This document shows positions 8,803 to 17,332 of a DNA stretch of 64,000 nucleotides, one piece after another. The notes under the pieces are model-generated. The model ran no database searches. It saw only the letters and a program-made list of their open reading frames with translations, and had not been told where the DNA came from. How positions within the stretch are numbered: the stretch's first letter is position 1; each line of letters opens with the position of its first letter. Both the position numbers and the translations under genes were made by a program. The stretch is from Anaeroplasmataceae bacterium (GTDB lineage Bacteria; Bacillota_I; Bacilli_A; Acholeplasmatales; Anaeroplasmataceae): positions 1 through 64,000 of the forward strand of contig JAHHSV010000002.1 in NCBI GenBank assembly GCA_020025015.1, read 5' to 3'.

Positions 8803-9265
8803 CTAATAAGCTTATAAGACTTTCAAAGATATAATCAACCGCTAAGGCTCTTACTACATTTCTACCTTGATTACCAAAATATTCAGTATAGGTATGAAGC
8901 TTACCATTAATAGCTATACCAAAGCAAACCATACCAATTGGCTTAGTAGCAGTCGCACCGGTAGGCCCAGCTATACCACTAATTCCAACCCCAACATTGG
9001 CCTTGGCCTTTTTTGCTACACCCAAAGCCATTTCACCTGCTACATCCTCTGATACTACCCCATGTTTATTGATCGTAGCCTCATTTACTCCTAATAAATC
9101 CACCTTAGCCTCATTAGCGTAGGTAATAAAGGACATATCTAAAACCTTAGAGGCATTAGCGACATTGACTAAGGTTCCTACCGCTAAGCCAGCCGTACAG
9201 CTTTCGGCAAAGCTAATATGCATTTTGTTTTTAATTAATAATTCAACTAATCTATCCTCAAGCAT
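8792..9265 (-). CDS. pncC: Nicotinamide-nucleotide amidohydrolase (CinA C-terminal domain protein)
   Basis: Stand-alone CinA C-terminal domain (157 aa), which deamidates nicotinamide mononucleotide back to nicotinic acid mononucleotide in NAD recycling. Family motifs seen: FAESCTAGL near residue 19, TYANEAK near 48 and VGISGIAGPTGATATKPIG near 92. The N-terminal MocF/COG1058 domain of full CinA is absent, and the gene is not next to recA as it is in Bacillus. It overlaps the MATE transporter gene by 8 bases and is last in the plsX-to-pncC run. Confidence 0.9.
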   Translation of the reverse strand: MLEDRLVELLIKNKMHISFAESCTAGLAVGTLVNVANASKVLDMSFITYANEAKVDLLGVNEATINKHGVVSEDVAGEMALGVAKKAKANVGVGISGIAGPTGATATKPIGMVCFGIAINGKLHTYTEYFGNQGRNVVRALAVDYIFESLISLLENL

Positions 9266-10544
9266 TCTTTAAATCCTCTTTTCTTAAATAAAGATAATAA
9301 ATTAAAACTATACTTATTAAAAGCAATACACCCTGAATAACTAAAAATGAAGAAAACACACCTTGAATTTCAAACAAGTAGCTAAATAAGATTAAAAATA
9401 CTGGTGTTAAAACTAATGGCTCTAATAGAGTTAAAAGATTAGCTCCCCAAATCTTATTAGCCGAATAAAGGAAGCAGCCATTTATTCTTGTTATTACTAA
9501 TAGGAAAAAGGCACTAAAGTAATAATAAAAGCCCATATTATAATATGTTAAAGCCTCATCACTTAAATTATATAATAAAGGTATTTGATTTTTAAGGAAA
9601 AAGAACGTTAAAATTATGATACTACTAAAGCCAACGCCTATTAAAATAGTCTTAAAATATAATTCATTAAGTTTCTTCCTATCATTAGACCCATAATAAT
9701 AGCTGACTAAAGGCTGAACACCATCACCACTACCTGAGGCTGAAGCTTGAACTATATATAATAAATAGCTAAATAAGGTATAGGCAGCTGTTAAACTATT
9801 ACCACCATAAGTTAAGCATATGGTGTTATTTAAAATATTTATCACTGAATAAGCATAATTTAAGGCAAATGGTGCAAGCGAGCCAATTAAAATTGGTTTT
9901 AAGATTGGCTTTTCAAGCCTTACCTTAGGCTTTAAAATAATAAAGCCCATAATAGCAATAAAGCCCTGTGAAATAACTGATCCAATCGCAGCACCAACTA
10001 GATCAAGATTTAGCATGAAGATAAAAACATAATCAAAAACAAAGTTAATTATAGTTGCGCCAATTGAAATAAACATGGCCATTTTTGTTTTACCCTCATT
10101 TTTAAGTAATGGGGTAAAGCCACCACTAAAAATATGGAATACTGCACATAAAGACATAACCAATAAATAATTATAGCCATGCTCTAAAACAATTCCCTCA
10201 GCTCCTGACCAAACTAATAATGGCTTGGCAAGTAAGCTTACAAAAATCGTAAAAAATACACTGGCAACTAATAAAATTAGAATTGTTGAATTCATAATTT
10301 TATTTTTTAACTCGAAATTTCTTTCCCCGTCAGCAATTGATGATTTAATACCACCACTAATACCAATTGCTAAGCCAATAGTTTGCATAAAGGCAACAAT
10401 TGGCCAAGCTAAATTAATAGCCGTTAGGCCAGCATCACCAAGCTTTAAACCAATAAAACCACCATCAACTAAAACATAAATTCCCAAAAATAAAGAGGAA
10501 ATTAGTGATGGTAAAATATAAGAAAGCATTTTATTTTTAGGCAT
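9258..10544 (-). CDS. MATE-family efflux transporter
   Basis: Integral membrane protein of 428 aa with about 12 hydrophobic helices in two related halves, as in MATE/DinF/NorM cation-coupled drug exporters. The N-terminal segment (LPSLISSLFLGIYVLVDG...) and the central break near residue 210 are typical. The substrate cannot be told from sequence. It overlaps nth upstream and pncC downstream by 8 bases each, so it is translated as part of the housekeeping run. Confidence 0.88.
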   Translation of the reverse strand: MPKNKMLSYILPSLISSLFLGIYVLVDGGFIGLKLGDAGLTAINLAWPIVAFMQTIGLAIGISGGIKSSIADGERNFELKNKIMNSTILILLVASVFFTIFVSLLAKPLLVWSGAEGIVLEHGYNYLLVMSLCAVFHIFSGGFTPLLKNEGKTKMAMFISIGATIINFVFDYVFIFMLNLDLVGAAIGSVISQGFIAIMGFIILKPKVRLEKPILKPILIGSLAPFALNYAYSVINILNNTICLTYGGNSLTAAYTLFSYLLYIVQASASGSGDGVQPLVSYYYGSNDRKKLNELYFKTILIGVGFSSIIILTFFFLKNQIPLLYNLSDEALTYYNMGFYYYFSAFFLLVITRINGCFLYSANKIWGANLLTLLEPLVLTPVFLILFSYLFEIQGVFSSFLVIQGVLLLISIVLIYYLYLRKEDLKNA

Positions 10545-11178
10545 CTTTTTTTCTCCTCTTTAGCTTACAATATTCCTTTAATGGACAAATATCACATTTA
10601 GGATTTTGTGCCTTACAATAATTTCTACCAAATAAAATCAATAAATGGTGGGCATCAATCCAATCATCCTTAGGAATATACTTTTTTAAATTTTCTTCAG
10701 CCTTTAATAAATCATCAGCTTCCTTCCTAAAGCCTAAGCGATAGCTTGTTCTATAAACATGCGTATCTACAGCAATAGCCGGAATATGAAAGCCTACTGC
10801 ACTAACAACGTTAGCTGTTTTTCTTCCAACACCTGGTAATTCAATCAAAGCCTTAAAATCCTTAGGTACCTCACTATTATATTTTTCTACTAAAACCTTA
10901 GCCATCTTAACTAGATTGCTAGCTTTAGTATTAGCTAAACCAATTGAGCGAATAATATCCATTATTTCATTATAGGAAGCCTTACTTAAGGCCTCTGGAT
11001 TAGGATATTTTTGAAATAAAGCAGGAGTAACTAAATTAACTCTTTCATCTGTCGTTTGCGCACTAAGCATTACGGCACATAAAAGCTCAAAAACATTATT
11101 ATGATTTAAAAAGCATTTTGGTTCCCCAAAAATGCTTCTAAGCTTGTCTACTATTTCCTTTGCCTTTAGTTTATTCAT
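10537..11178 (-). CDS. nth: Endonuclease III (base-excision DNA glycosylase/AP lyase)
   Basis: Removes oxidised pyrimidines and nicks abasic sites. The helix-hairpin-helix LPGVGRKTANVV carries the catalytic Lys, and VDTHVYR carries the catalytic Asp about 18 residues later. The C-terminal 4Fe-4S loop is intact with spacing C-x6-C-x2-C-x5-C (YCKAQNPKCDICPLKEYC). 213 aa is the normal length. The ATG overlaps the TGA of the dnaD homologue (ATGA), keeping the dnaD-nth pairing of Bacillus. Confidence 0.97.
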   Translation of the reverse strand: MNKLKAKEIVDKLRSIFGEPKCFLNHNNVFELLCAVMLSAQTTDERVNLVTPALFQKYPNPEALSKASYNEIMDIIRSIGLANTKASNLVKMAKVLVEKYNSEVPKDFKALIELPGVGRKTANVVSAVGFHIPAIAVDTHVYRTSYRLGFRKEADDLLKAEENLKKYIPKDDWIDAHHLLILFGRNYCKAQNPKCDICPLKEYCKLKRRKKDA

Positions 11179-11777
11179 CGCTTTAAACCTATTTTTTTCA
11201 TAAATTCTTGTAATGATTCATCTAAAACTACAGGATTTTCATTCTTCTCAATAAACCTTGCAATATTTCTAACTGTAACATCATACTTACTCTTTTCAAT
11301 ACGATTAATAGTTTCTAAAATATCATCATAGGTATGGTGCTCCTTAGTGATTAAAGGAATTAAGATGTCATATTCACTAGAGGTAATAATTCGATTAGTT
11401 TTCTTTTCTACATAACGAATTATCTTATTAATCTCATCTTCCTCTGGCTTATTCTTATCAGTATAGTCCTGTTCTATTTTTTCAAAGAAAGGCTCAACCG
11501 TAAATTTTTCAACACCTATACCATTTTCATATTGCATATAAACCTTATAAAAGGAATGCTCAAGCATATTAGAAAGAGCTGTTGTAATCTCATTAACATG
11601 AAGTAAGCAGCTTTCCTCAATTTTATTAATTGAAATAGTGTTTACACCCTTTTTATACTCATCTAATAAATAAAATAAAACCGCAACCTCATTAGGAGTA
11701 AGCTCTAATTTGCTCGCATTTTTTATAATGTATTCCCTATAATTTAGATACCCATCTAAATATAACTCAAATAACAT
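11175..11777 (-). CDS. dnaD: DnaD-like replication initiation protein
   Basis: 200 aa with the DnaD layout: an N-terminal winged-helix part (about 1-95) and a C-terminal DnaD/DnaB-type helical part (about 115-190) with TYDDILETINRIEKS and a late ARFIEKN segment. In Bacillus DnaD helps load the helicase at the origin and at restart sites. Sequence similarity is modest, but the overlap with nth downstream strongly supports the call. The ATG is preceded by AGGTGG. It ends in TGA, evidence that TGA is a stop in this organism. Confidence 0.8.
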   Translation of the reverse strand: MLFELYLDGYLNYREYIIKNASKLELTPNEVAVLFYLLDEYKKGVNTISINKIEESCLLHVNEITTALSNMLEHSFYKVYMQYENGIGVEKFTVEPFFEKIEQDYTDKNKPEEDEINKIIRYVEKKTNRIITSSEYDILIPLITKEHHTYDDILETINRIEKSKYDVTVRNIARFIEKNENPVVLDESLQEFMKKIGLKR

Positions 11778-11785
11778 TTTACCAC

Positions 11786-12451
11786 CTATTTTGCTCGCTT
11801 AAGCAAGGCTTCCTTCGCCGCCATTTGCTCAGCTTCTTTTTTTGTTTTACCAGAACCATGACCATAAACTAAGCCATCAATATAAACCTCAGCCGCAAAT
11901 AAACGATCATGAGTAGGACCGGTTTCTGAAACTATCTTGTATTCAATATTACGCTTTTCTGATTGAATTTCCTCTTGGAAAATTGACTTATAATCCTTGA
12001 TAACTGCAGTTTCATCAATATATGGTAATACAAGCTTACCAAAAACCATTCGAGCCTTATCAAAGCCATAGGTTAAATATATAGCACCTAAAAAAGCCTC
12101 GAAGGCATCGGCAATAATAGCCTTATTGCTTCTACCACCAGTCTTTTCTTCACCTTTTCCTAATAAAAGATAATCCTGTAAATTAATCTTTGAAGCATAA
12201 ATATCTAAGGCCTCCTCACGAACAGCCTGAGCTCTTTTTTGCGTTAAAACACCCTCATCCTTACTAATGCTACCATATAAATAGGTACTCATACATAGCT
12301 CTAAGACAGCATCGCCTAAGAACTCTAATCTTTCATTACAATTTGTATGATGCTCATTAGCATAGGAAGAATGAGTAAATGCTTCAATTAATAAGCTATC
12401 ATCACTAGGCTTTTCTAAGCCAACTAAATCTAGTAACTTTTCTAATTCCAT
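11786..12451 (-). CDS. rnc: Ribonuclease III
   Basis: Double-strand-specific endoribonuclease for rRNA and mRNA processing. The signature NERLEFLGDAVLEL near residue 40 and the second acidic cluster ADAFEAFLGAIYL near 115 give the metal site. The double-stranded RNA-binding domain occupies about 150-220 (GPTHDRLFAAEVYIDG...GSGKTKKEAEQMAA). Its start overlaps the plsX stop (TAATG), so translation is coupled to plsX. Confidence 0.97.
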   Translation of the reverse strand: MELEKLLDLVGLEKPSDDSLLIEAFTHSSYANEHHTNCNERLEFLGDAVLELCMSTYLYGSISKDEGVLTQKRAQAVREEALDIYASKINLQDYLLLGKGEEKTGGRSNKAIIADAFEAFLGAIYLTYGFDKARMVFGKLVLPYIDETAVIKDYKSIFQEEIQSEKRNIEYKIVSETGPTHDRLFAAEVYIDGLVYGHGSGKTKKEAEQMAAKEALLKRAK

Positions 12452-13452
12452 TACTCTGCCTCTTTCTCTATTGCCTTACGTACGTGATTAATAACATCCT
12501 TTTTAACCATCTCACGAGCCTGACGAATAGCATTATAGAAAGCAAAGCTATCACTGTTACCATGAGCCTTAATTACAGGTACAGGAATACCTAAAATCAT
12601 TGCTCCACCAACCTCTGATGAATCCATGCGTTTTTTAAAGCGTGCTAAATTTTTACGCATAAAGATATAGCCAATTTTGCCCCAAATATTACGCTTAATT
12701 TCTTCCTTAAGCATAACACCCATAGCCTTAGCTGTACCTTCAATAGCCTTCATACAAACATTAGTTGTAAAGCCATCATTAATAATAATTTCAATAGGTG
12801 TAGTTATAACATCATTACCCTCAACATTACCATAGAAATTAATGTTTTTATTAGCACTTAAAACCTCAAAGGTTTCCTTATCAACTGGTCTACCCTTACC
12901 TGGCTCTGAGCCAATATTTAATAAACCAACCCTTGGATTTTCATAGCCTAAAACCTCTTTAGCAACAATTGTAGCAAAGGTAGCTAATAAATCGATATGC
13001 TCAGGACGTAATTCAACGTTTGCTCCAACATCTAGTAAAAGCTTAGCTCTACCATCAATGCTTGGAATAATTGGGCATAAAGCAATACGCTCAACCTCAG
13101 GTAAACGTCTAATTAAAATATGCGCACCAACTACAACGCATTGAGTAGGTCCACTAGTAACAACTGCATCTACTAATTTATTTTTAGCATCCTGCATAGC
13201 AACGCATAATGACGCTGTATTTCTCTTACTTCTTACGGCTCTAATAGGATCCTCTTCACCCATATCAAGAACATCCTCTGTTGGATGAATTGTAATTCTT
13301 TCCTTACAGGTTAAAAGCTCATTAATCTTAACCTCATCACCATAAAGCACTATTTCTATATCATCAAATTTTTTAACTGCATCCATTGCGGCCTTAACAG
13401 TTGTATTTAAACCATAATCTCCGCCCATAGCATCTACTGCAATTTTAATCAT
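12451..13452 (-). CDS. plsX: Phosphate acyltransferase PlsX
   Basis: Makes acyl-phosphate from acyl-ACP for PlsY-dependent phospholipid synthesis. The N-terminal IAVDAMGGD and later TSGPTQCVVVGAHILIRR, GANVELRPEH and NIGSEPGKG are PlsX hallmarks. I chose the ATG giving MIKIAVDAMGGD (333 aa), 6 bases after GGTG; an in-frame TTG at 13464 would add four residues and has poorer context. It is followed directly by rnc. The fabD, fabG and acpP genes that sit between plsX and rnc in Bacillus are absent here. Confidence 0.95.
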   Translation of the reverse strand: MIKIAVDAMGGDYGLNTTVKAAMDAVKKFDDIEIVLYGDEVKINELLTCKERITIHPTEDVLDMGEEDPIRAVRSKRNTASLCVAMQDAKNKLVDAVVTSGPTQCVVVGAHILIRRLPEVERIALCPIIPSIDGRAKLLLDVGANVELRPEHIDLLATFATIVAKEVLGYENPRVGLLNIGSEPGKGRPVDKETFEVLSANKNINFYGNVEGNDVITTPIEIIINDGFTTNVCMKAIEGTAKAMGVMLKEEIKRNIWGKIGYIFMRKNLARFKKRMDSSEVGGAMILGIPVPVIKAHGNSDSFAFYNAIRQAREMVKKDVINHVRKAIEKEAE

Positions 13453-13533
13453 AATAATCACCAACCTATAGTTATAATCTCTTTTATTTTACCATTAATG
13501 AACAAAAATATAAAGACAATTACCAATTATAAC

Positions 13534-13556
13534 AAAAAAGACTACAATTGTAGTCT
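13534..13556 (-). terminator. Rho-independent terminator after the iron-type ABC operon
   Basis: Perfect palindrome AGACTACAA / TTGTAGTCT followed leftward by a six-T run. It separates the ABC importer unit from plsX. Confidence 0.85.
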
Positions 13557-13564
13557 CTTAATTT

Positions 13565-14731
13565 CTAATATATCTTACTTAAATCTAATTTATTTAAGCT
13601 ATCTGGTACTCTAGCTAATAACAAATCAGTTAAATCCTTACCCAAAAACATTTCTGTTATTTCCTTAGTCTTATTTTTAATATCTTCCTTAGAAAATACC
13701 TCTGGATAAGCAACAGATGCACAGTAATAGCAGTTTATTAAAGCCATCTCAATATTAGTTTGATAGGCATTACAAGGTAGCTGAACATAAACCTCATCAT
13801 TTTTAAAGGCTGAAATGCTTTCTAGAATATTTTTATTCTTAGCAATACTAAAATCTTCCTTTAGCTTTTGAATCCCCCCACCATCAATTATTATTTTCTT
13901 AGGATCTAGCTTTTTTAATTGCTCTAAATCAAATTCATGATAATAATTAGGCTTTTTAGAGCCCTCTGGCTCTAAAGGATCAATTATATTTTTAATATTT
14001 GCAATCTCAAAGGTTGAATAGCCCGCAACAGTTGACTGAATACCACGCTGACCACTATGGCTATTACAGCCATAATAAATAGGTGTTGATTCCTTATTTA
14101 AGGTTTTTTGATTAATTTCAAGCATTGCAGCTTCCATATATTTAATTAAAGCCTCAGCTCTAGTGCTCGCATTCATAATTGAACCTATTAGCTTAATTGA
14201 AGCAAATAAGGAAGGATCCTTAATATCATTAGTTTTATAAAAAACCCTAACTACAGGCACATTGATTTGATTTTGTAAATTATTTACAGCCTCAACACTA
14301 TGAGATGAGAAAATTAAATCTGGCTTAGCCATCAATAGCTCCTCAGAATTAGGGACAGTTTCGCCACGACCACCCATACCACATAAAGGTAGCTTACTAA
14401 AATATTCCTTATTCACCTCATAATAAGGACGAAGCGGTGTACGATTAGCAACCATTTCTTTAAAATTTTCAACTCTTTCAACCGCACAAATATAGTTAAT
14501 ATCGGCAACATAGCTATATAGCCTCATAGTTCCTGAGCCAATACAGCAGACTCTTCTTATTTCCTTAGGTAAGGTTACCTCACGATTAGAAATATCCTTA
14601 ATATTTCTTTTACCTTCCTCAATAATTATTGGTTCTACATCAGTTTCTATATTAGGAGCTTTTTCCTTACCACAGGAAGCTAAAGATAATAATCCTAACA
14701 CACTCAATAGTAAAATTAATCCTTTTTTCAT
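13565..14731 (-). CDS. Substrate-binding lipoprotein of an iron-siderophore/cobalamin-type ABC importer
   Basis: 388 aa lipoprotein: signal peptide with lipobox LASC (Cys20), then a bilobal FepB/BtuF-type binding domain (COG0614) starting ISNREVTLPKEIRRV. Residues such as KPDLIFSS and KKIIIDGGG mark the two lobes joined by a long helix. It sits outside the membrane, anchored by lipid, and hands substrate to the permease. The exact ligand (ferric siderophore, haem, corrinoid or other) cannot be told. It is the last of three genes after permease and ATPase; the terminator follows at once. Confidence 0.88.
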   Translation of the reverse strand: MKKGLILLLSVLGLLSLASCGKEKAPNIETDVEPIIIEEGKRNIKDISNREVTLPKEIRRVCCIGSGTMRLYSYVADINYICAVERVENFKEMVANRTPLRPYYEVNKEYFSKLPLCGMGGRGETVPNSEELLMAKPDLIFSSHSVEAVNNLQNQINVPVVRVFYKTNDIKDPSLFASIKLIGSIMNASTRAEALIKYMEAAMLEINQKTLNKESTPIYYGCNSHSGQRGIQSTVAGYSTFEIANIKNIIDPLEPEGSKKPNYYHEFDLEQLKKLDPKKIIIDGGGIQKLKEDFSIAKNKNILESISAFKNDEVYVQLPCNAYQTNIEMALINCYYCASVAYPEVFSKEDIKNKTKEITEMFLGKDLTDLLLARVPDSLNKLDLSKIY

Positions 14732-14733
14732 TT

Positions 14734-15495
14734 CTATATCCCTTCTTTTAAAATAATATGTCTTTTATCATCAATTGTAACAATGCTTGCCTCAATACCA
14801 AAGGCCTCACTTAAATCCTCAGCCTCTAGCTTTTCAGGTATTGTTGTTTTAATAATTTTATTATCATTTAAAATAATTAAAGAATCAAAAAAATGCATTG
14901 CCAGGTTTAAATCATGAATATTAACTAAAACAGTGATTTTTCTTTTCTTAGCAATTCTTCTAATTAAGCCTAAAACCTCAATTTGATTTTTAATATCTAA
15001 ATTACTTGTCGGCTCATCTAAATATAAAAGCTTAGGCTCCTTAACTAAGGCTCTTGCAATTGCAACCTTTTGCCTTTCACCACCACTTAGGTTATTAACA
15101 TTCTTAAAGGCTAAATCCTTAAGTTTCAAATCCTCAATAATACTATTAACAATTTCTAAATCAGTCTTACCAGCCTCAAAGCCAAAATAAGGCCTTCTAC
15201 CAATTAAAATCGAATCAAAAACCGTAGCGTCACTAAATATTATATTTTGCGGCACATAGCCAATTAGCTTACTTTTTTCCTTAAGCTTTAAGCTATTTAG
15301 ATTTATTCCATCTAAATAAATCTCGCCCTCTTTTACCTTAACTAAACTAACTATACAACGCATAAGGGTTGTTTTACCAACACCATTTTTACCAAGAATT
15401 CCCACTAGGCTAGAATCATCAGTCTTAAAATTAATGTCCTCTAAAACCCTATCCTTACCGTTATAGCTATAAAATAAATTCTTAACCTCTAGCAT
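14734..15495 (-). CDS. ATP-binding protein of the iron/cobalamin-type ABC importer
   Basis: FecE/BtuD-like ATPase with Walker A GILGKNGVGKTTLMR, Q-loop GYVPQNI, signature LSGGERQKVAIARAL, Walker B LLYLDEPTSNLD and the switch His in NIHDLNLAMHF. I chose the ATG that comes 2 bases after the permease stop (253 aa); an in-frame TTG at 15501 that overlaps the permease stop is the alternative. It powers uptake through the adjacent permease. Confidence 0.94.
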   Translation of the reverse strand: MLEVKNLFYSYNGKDRVLEDINFKTDDSSLVGILGKNGVGKTTLMRCIVSLVKVKEGEIYLDGINLNSLKLKEKSKLIGYVPQNIIFSDATVFDSILIGRRPYFGFEAGKTDLEIVNSIIEDLKLKDLAFKNVNNLSGGERQKVAIARALVKEPKLLYLDEPTSNLDIKNQIEVLGLIRRIAKKRKITVLVNIHDLNLAMHFFDSLIILNDNKIIKTTIPEKLEAEDLSEAFGIEASIVTIDDKRHIILKEGI

Positions 15496-15497
15496 AA

Positions 15498-16562
15498 TCA
15501 ATCATTTTTCTTTCTTAATAGTAAATAAATAAACATTGGTCCACCTAATAAAGAGGTAATAGCTCCAACCGGTAGGCTTGTACCAATAACAATAACCCTA
15601 CTAACAATATCTGATAATATTAATAAGCAGGAGCCAAATAAACAAGAGGCAGGAATTAAATATCTAAAATCATCCTTAATAAACTTCTTCATAATTTGTG
15701 GAGATATTAAACCAATAAAGCCAATAACACCTAAAAAGGAAACCGCAACAGCTGTAATCAAGGACGCTAATAACAAGCTAATTATCGTTAAGCCCTCTGT
15801 TTTAACTCCTAAGGTTTTAGCCAAATCATTACCATTAGCCATCGCATTATAGTCCCAACGCTTAAGCATAAAAAAGCCTAAGGAAATAAAAATAACAATA
15901 AACATTAATAGGCATTCCATGTAGGTTGCCCTACCTAAATTACCAAAGGACCAAAAGACCGCTGAGGCTAATTCAGTATCATCAGAAAAGAACTGAACTA
16001 TTAAGGTGCCTGCCTGAAATATCGTACCTATCGCAACACCAGCTAAAACGATTGATTCCTTGCTAAAATGCTTAAATCGCGCTAATAATAAAATTAAACC
16101 AACACTCGCTAAGGCAAATAAAAAGGCAAAAATCGTAACTAAATAAGGATTATTAATATCAATAAGGCCATTACTTTTAGCAAATGAGCCCGCTCCTAAG
16201 GTAATAATAGCTAGGTTAGCACCAAAGACAGCCGCATTACCAACACCTAAGGTTGAAGGCGATGCCATATCATTTTTTAAAACATTTTGCATGATGCAAC
16301 CACTAATAGCTAAGCCACCACCCGCTAAAAAGGCCGCTATAACCCTCGGTAAGCGAATGTTATAAACAATTAAAATATTTTCTTCACTACCTTGATGAAA
16401 GATAGCCTTACATACATCTATAAAGGGAATATAGGTTGAACCAACTGATACACCTAAAATAAATAAAAATATAGCAGCAAAAAAAAGAATAATTAAGACC
16501 AGCCTTTTTTTAGCCATATTATTCTTATAAAAATCAATTAAATTACCACTACTATATTTCAT
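15498..16562 (-). CDS. FecCD-family permease of the iron/cobalamin-type ABC importer
   Basis: 354 aa membrane protein with about ten helices. The FecCD signature IRLPRVIAAFLAGGGLAISG is present near residue 70, followed by MASPSTLGVGNAAVFGA, and GVIGFIGLISPQ near 280 is the coupling region. One permease gene implies a homodimer. It is first in the unit and ends in TGA. Its promoter region holds an inverted repeat and faces a divergent TetR gene, which probably controls it. Confidence 0.94.
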   Translation of the reverse strand: MKYSSGNLIDFYKNNMAKKRLVLIILFFAAIFLFILGVSVGSTYIPFIDVCKAIFHQGSEENILIVYNIRLPRVIAAFLAGGGLAISGCIMQNVLKNDMASPSTLGVGNAAVFGANLAIITLGAGSFAKSNGLIDINNPYLVTIFAFLFALASVGLILLLARFKHFSKESIVLAGVAIGTIFQAGTLIVQFFSDDTELASAVFWSFGNLGRATYMECLLMFIVIFISLGFFMLKRWDYNAMANGNDLAKTLGVKTEGLTIISLLLASLITAVAVSFLGVIGFIGLISPQIMKKFIKDDFRYLIPASCLFGSCLLILSDIVSRVIVIGTSLPVGAITSLLGGPMFIYLLLRKKND

Positions 16563-16602
16563 AAAATCACAACCCTTTCTTATTCTACTATATTTTAAGG
16601 AT

Positions 16603-16624
16603 TAATCAAACAAAACTTTGATTA
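16603..16624. promoter_or_regulatory. Inverted repeat TAATCAAA-N6-TTTGATTA in the ABC permease/TetR intergenic region
   Basis: Perfect 8-bp arms. On the leftward strand one arm overlaps a TTTGAT-like -35 that lies 17 bases from TAGAAT, the likely promoter of the importer operon. It is a good candidate operator for the divergent TetR protein. It does not resemble a Fur box. Confidence 0.5.
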
Positions 16625-16681
16625 TTGTTTTATTTTTCTTAATTTTTTTAGGATTTTTAGAACACAATGTTTTTTATGTTC

Positions 16682-16710
16682 TTGTTATTAAAACACTTGT
16701 TTGGTAAAAT
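16682..16710 (+). promoter_or_regulatory. Promoter of the first TetR gene with a palindrome in its spacer
   Basis: TTGTTA and TAAAAT are 17 bases apart. The palindrome AAACA-CT-TGTTT (16691-16702) lies in the spacer, where a bound repressor would block RNA polymerase. This suggests autoregulation. Confidence 0.55.
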
Positions 16711-16727
16711 AAAGATGGTGATAAATA

Positions 16728-17288
16728 ATGGATAAAAGATTAACTAAAACAAATAAAAAAATTTTAGTAGCCTTTAAGCAGCTACTAAAGAAAACTAATT
16801 ATAATGACATAATCATTGAAGATATTATTAAAGAGGCAGATATTGTAAGAAGCACCTTCTACCGCCACTATAAAACTAAAAATGATCTCTTAACAAGCGT
16901 TTGTAAGGATATATTTACCCATGTCTTTAGTCATTCCCTTGAGGAAGAAAAAAGCCATGATTTTTCTAAATCCTCAATGCTTGACTATAAGCATTACATA
17001 ACTCATCTTTTCTATCACTTAGATGATGAGCATGAGCTAATTCACGCTATTTTAAATAGTGAGGCTAAGGTCTTCTTTATTGATAGCCTAAATAAGGAAT
17101 TTACCCCCTTTGCCAAGCTATGTATTAAAAATAAATTTTTCTATAATGAAAAGCTTCCTGAAATGCTGATGCTTGAAGGTATTCTTGCCAACTTTATTCT
17201 AATTATCGAATACTGGGATCAAACTAATTTTAGTAATAGCCCAGAGGCTTTAACTGATTACTTTCTTACTTTAAATTATAAAGGCTAA
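16728..17288 (+). CDS. TetR/AcrR-family transcriptional regulator, divergent from the iron-type ABC importer
   Basis: 186 aa. The N-terminal helix-turn-helix (about 8-55) has the TetR pattern IIIEDIIKEADIVRSTFYRHYKTKNDLL. The C-terminal ligand-binding part is helical and diverged, so the inducer is unknown. Its position facing the importer operon, with inverted repeats between them, points to control of that operon. Iron importers are more often under Fur or DtxR, so TetR control is a little unusual. It resembles the second TetR protein in this window in length and helix-turn-helix. Confidence 0.9.
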   Translation: MDKRLTKTNKKILVAFKQLLKKTNYNDIIIEDIIKEADIVRSTFYRHYKTKNDLLTSVCKDIFTHVFSHSLEEEKSHDFSKSSMLDYKHYITHLFYHLDDEHELIHAILNSEAKVFFIDSLNKEFTPFAKLCIKNKFFYNEKLPEMLMLEGILANFILIIEYWDQTNFSNSPEALTDYFLTLNYKG

Positions 17289-17289
17289 A

Positions 17290-17330
17290 AAATACTCCCT
17301 TCCTAGGTAATCCTAAGAAGGGAGCTTTTT
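17290..17330. terminator. Bidirectional terminator between the first TetR gene and the GLUG-protein gene
   Basis: Stem CTCCCTT / AAGGGAG extended by CCTAGG/CCTAAG with one mismatch and a TAAT loop. T runs lie on both sides, so it can stop transcripts from both converging genes. Confidence 0.85.
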
Positions 17331-17332
17331 AA

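Noticed and set aside
16603..16624. Fur box upstream of the ABC importer
   Set aside because: The repeat TAATCAAA-N6-TTTGATTA does not fit the GATAAT-based Fur pattern; a TetR operator is more likely.
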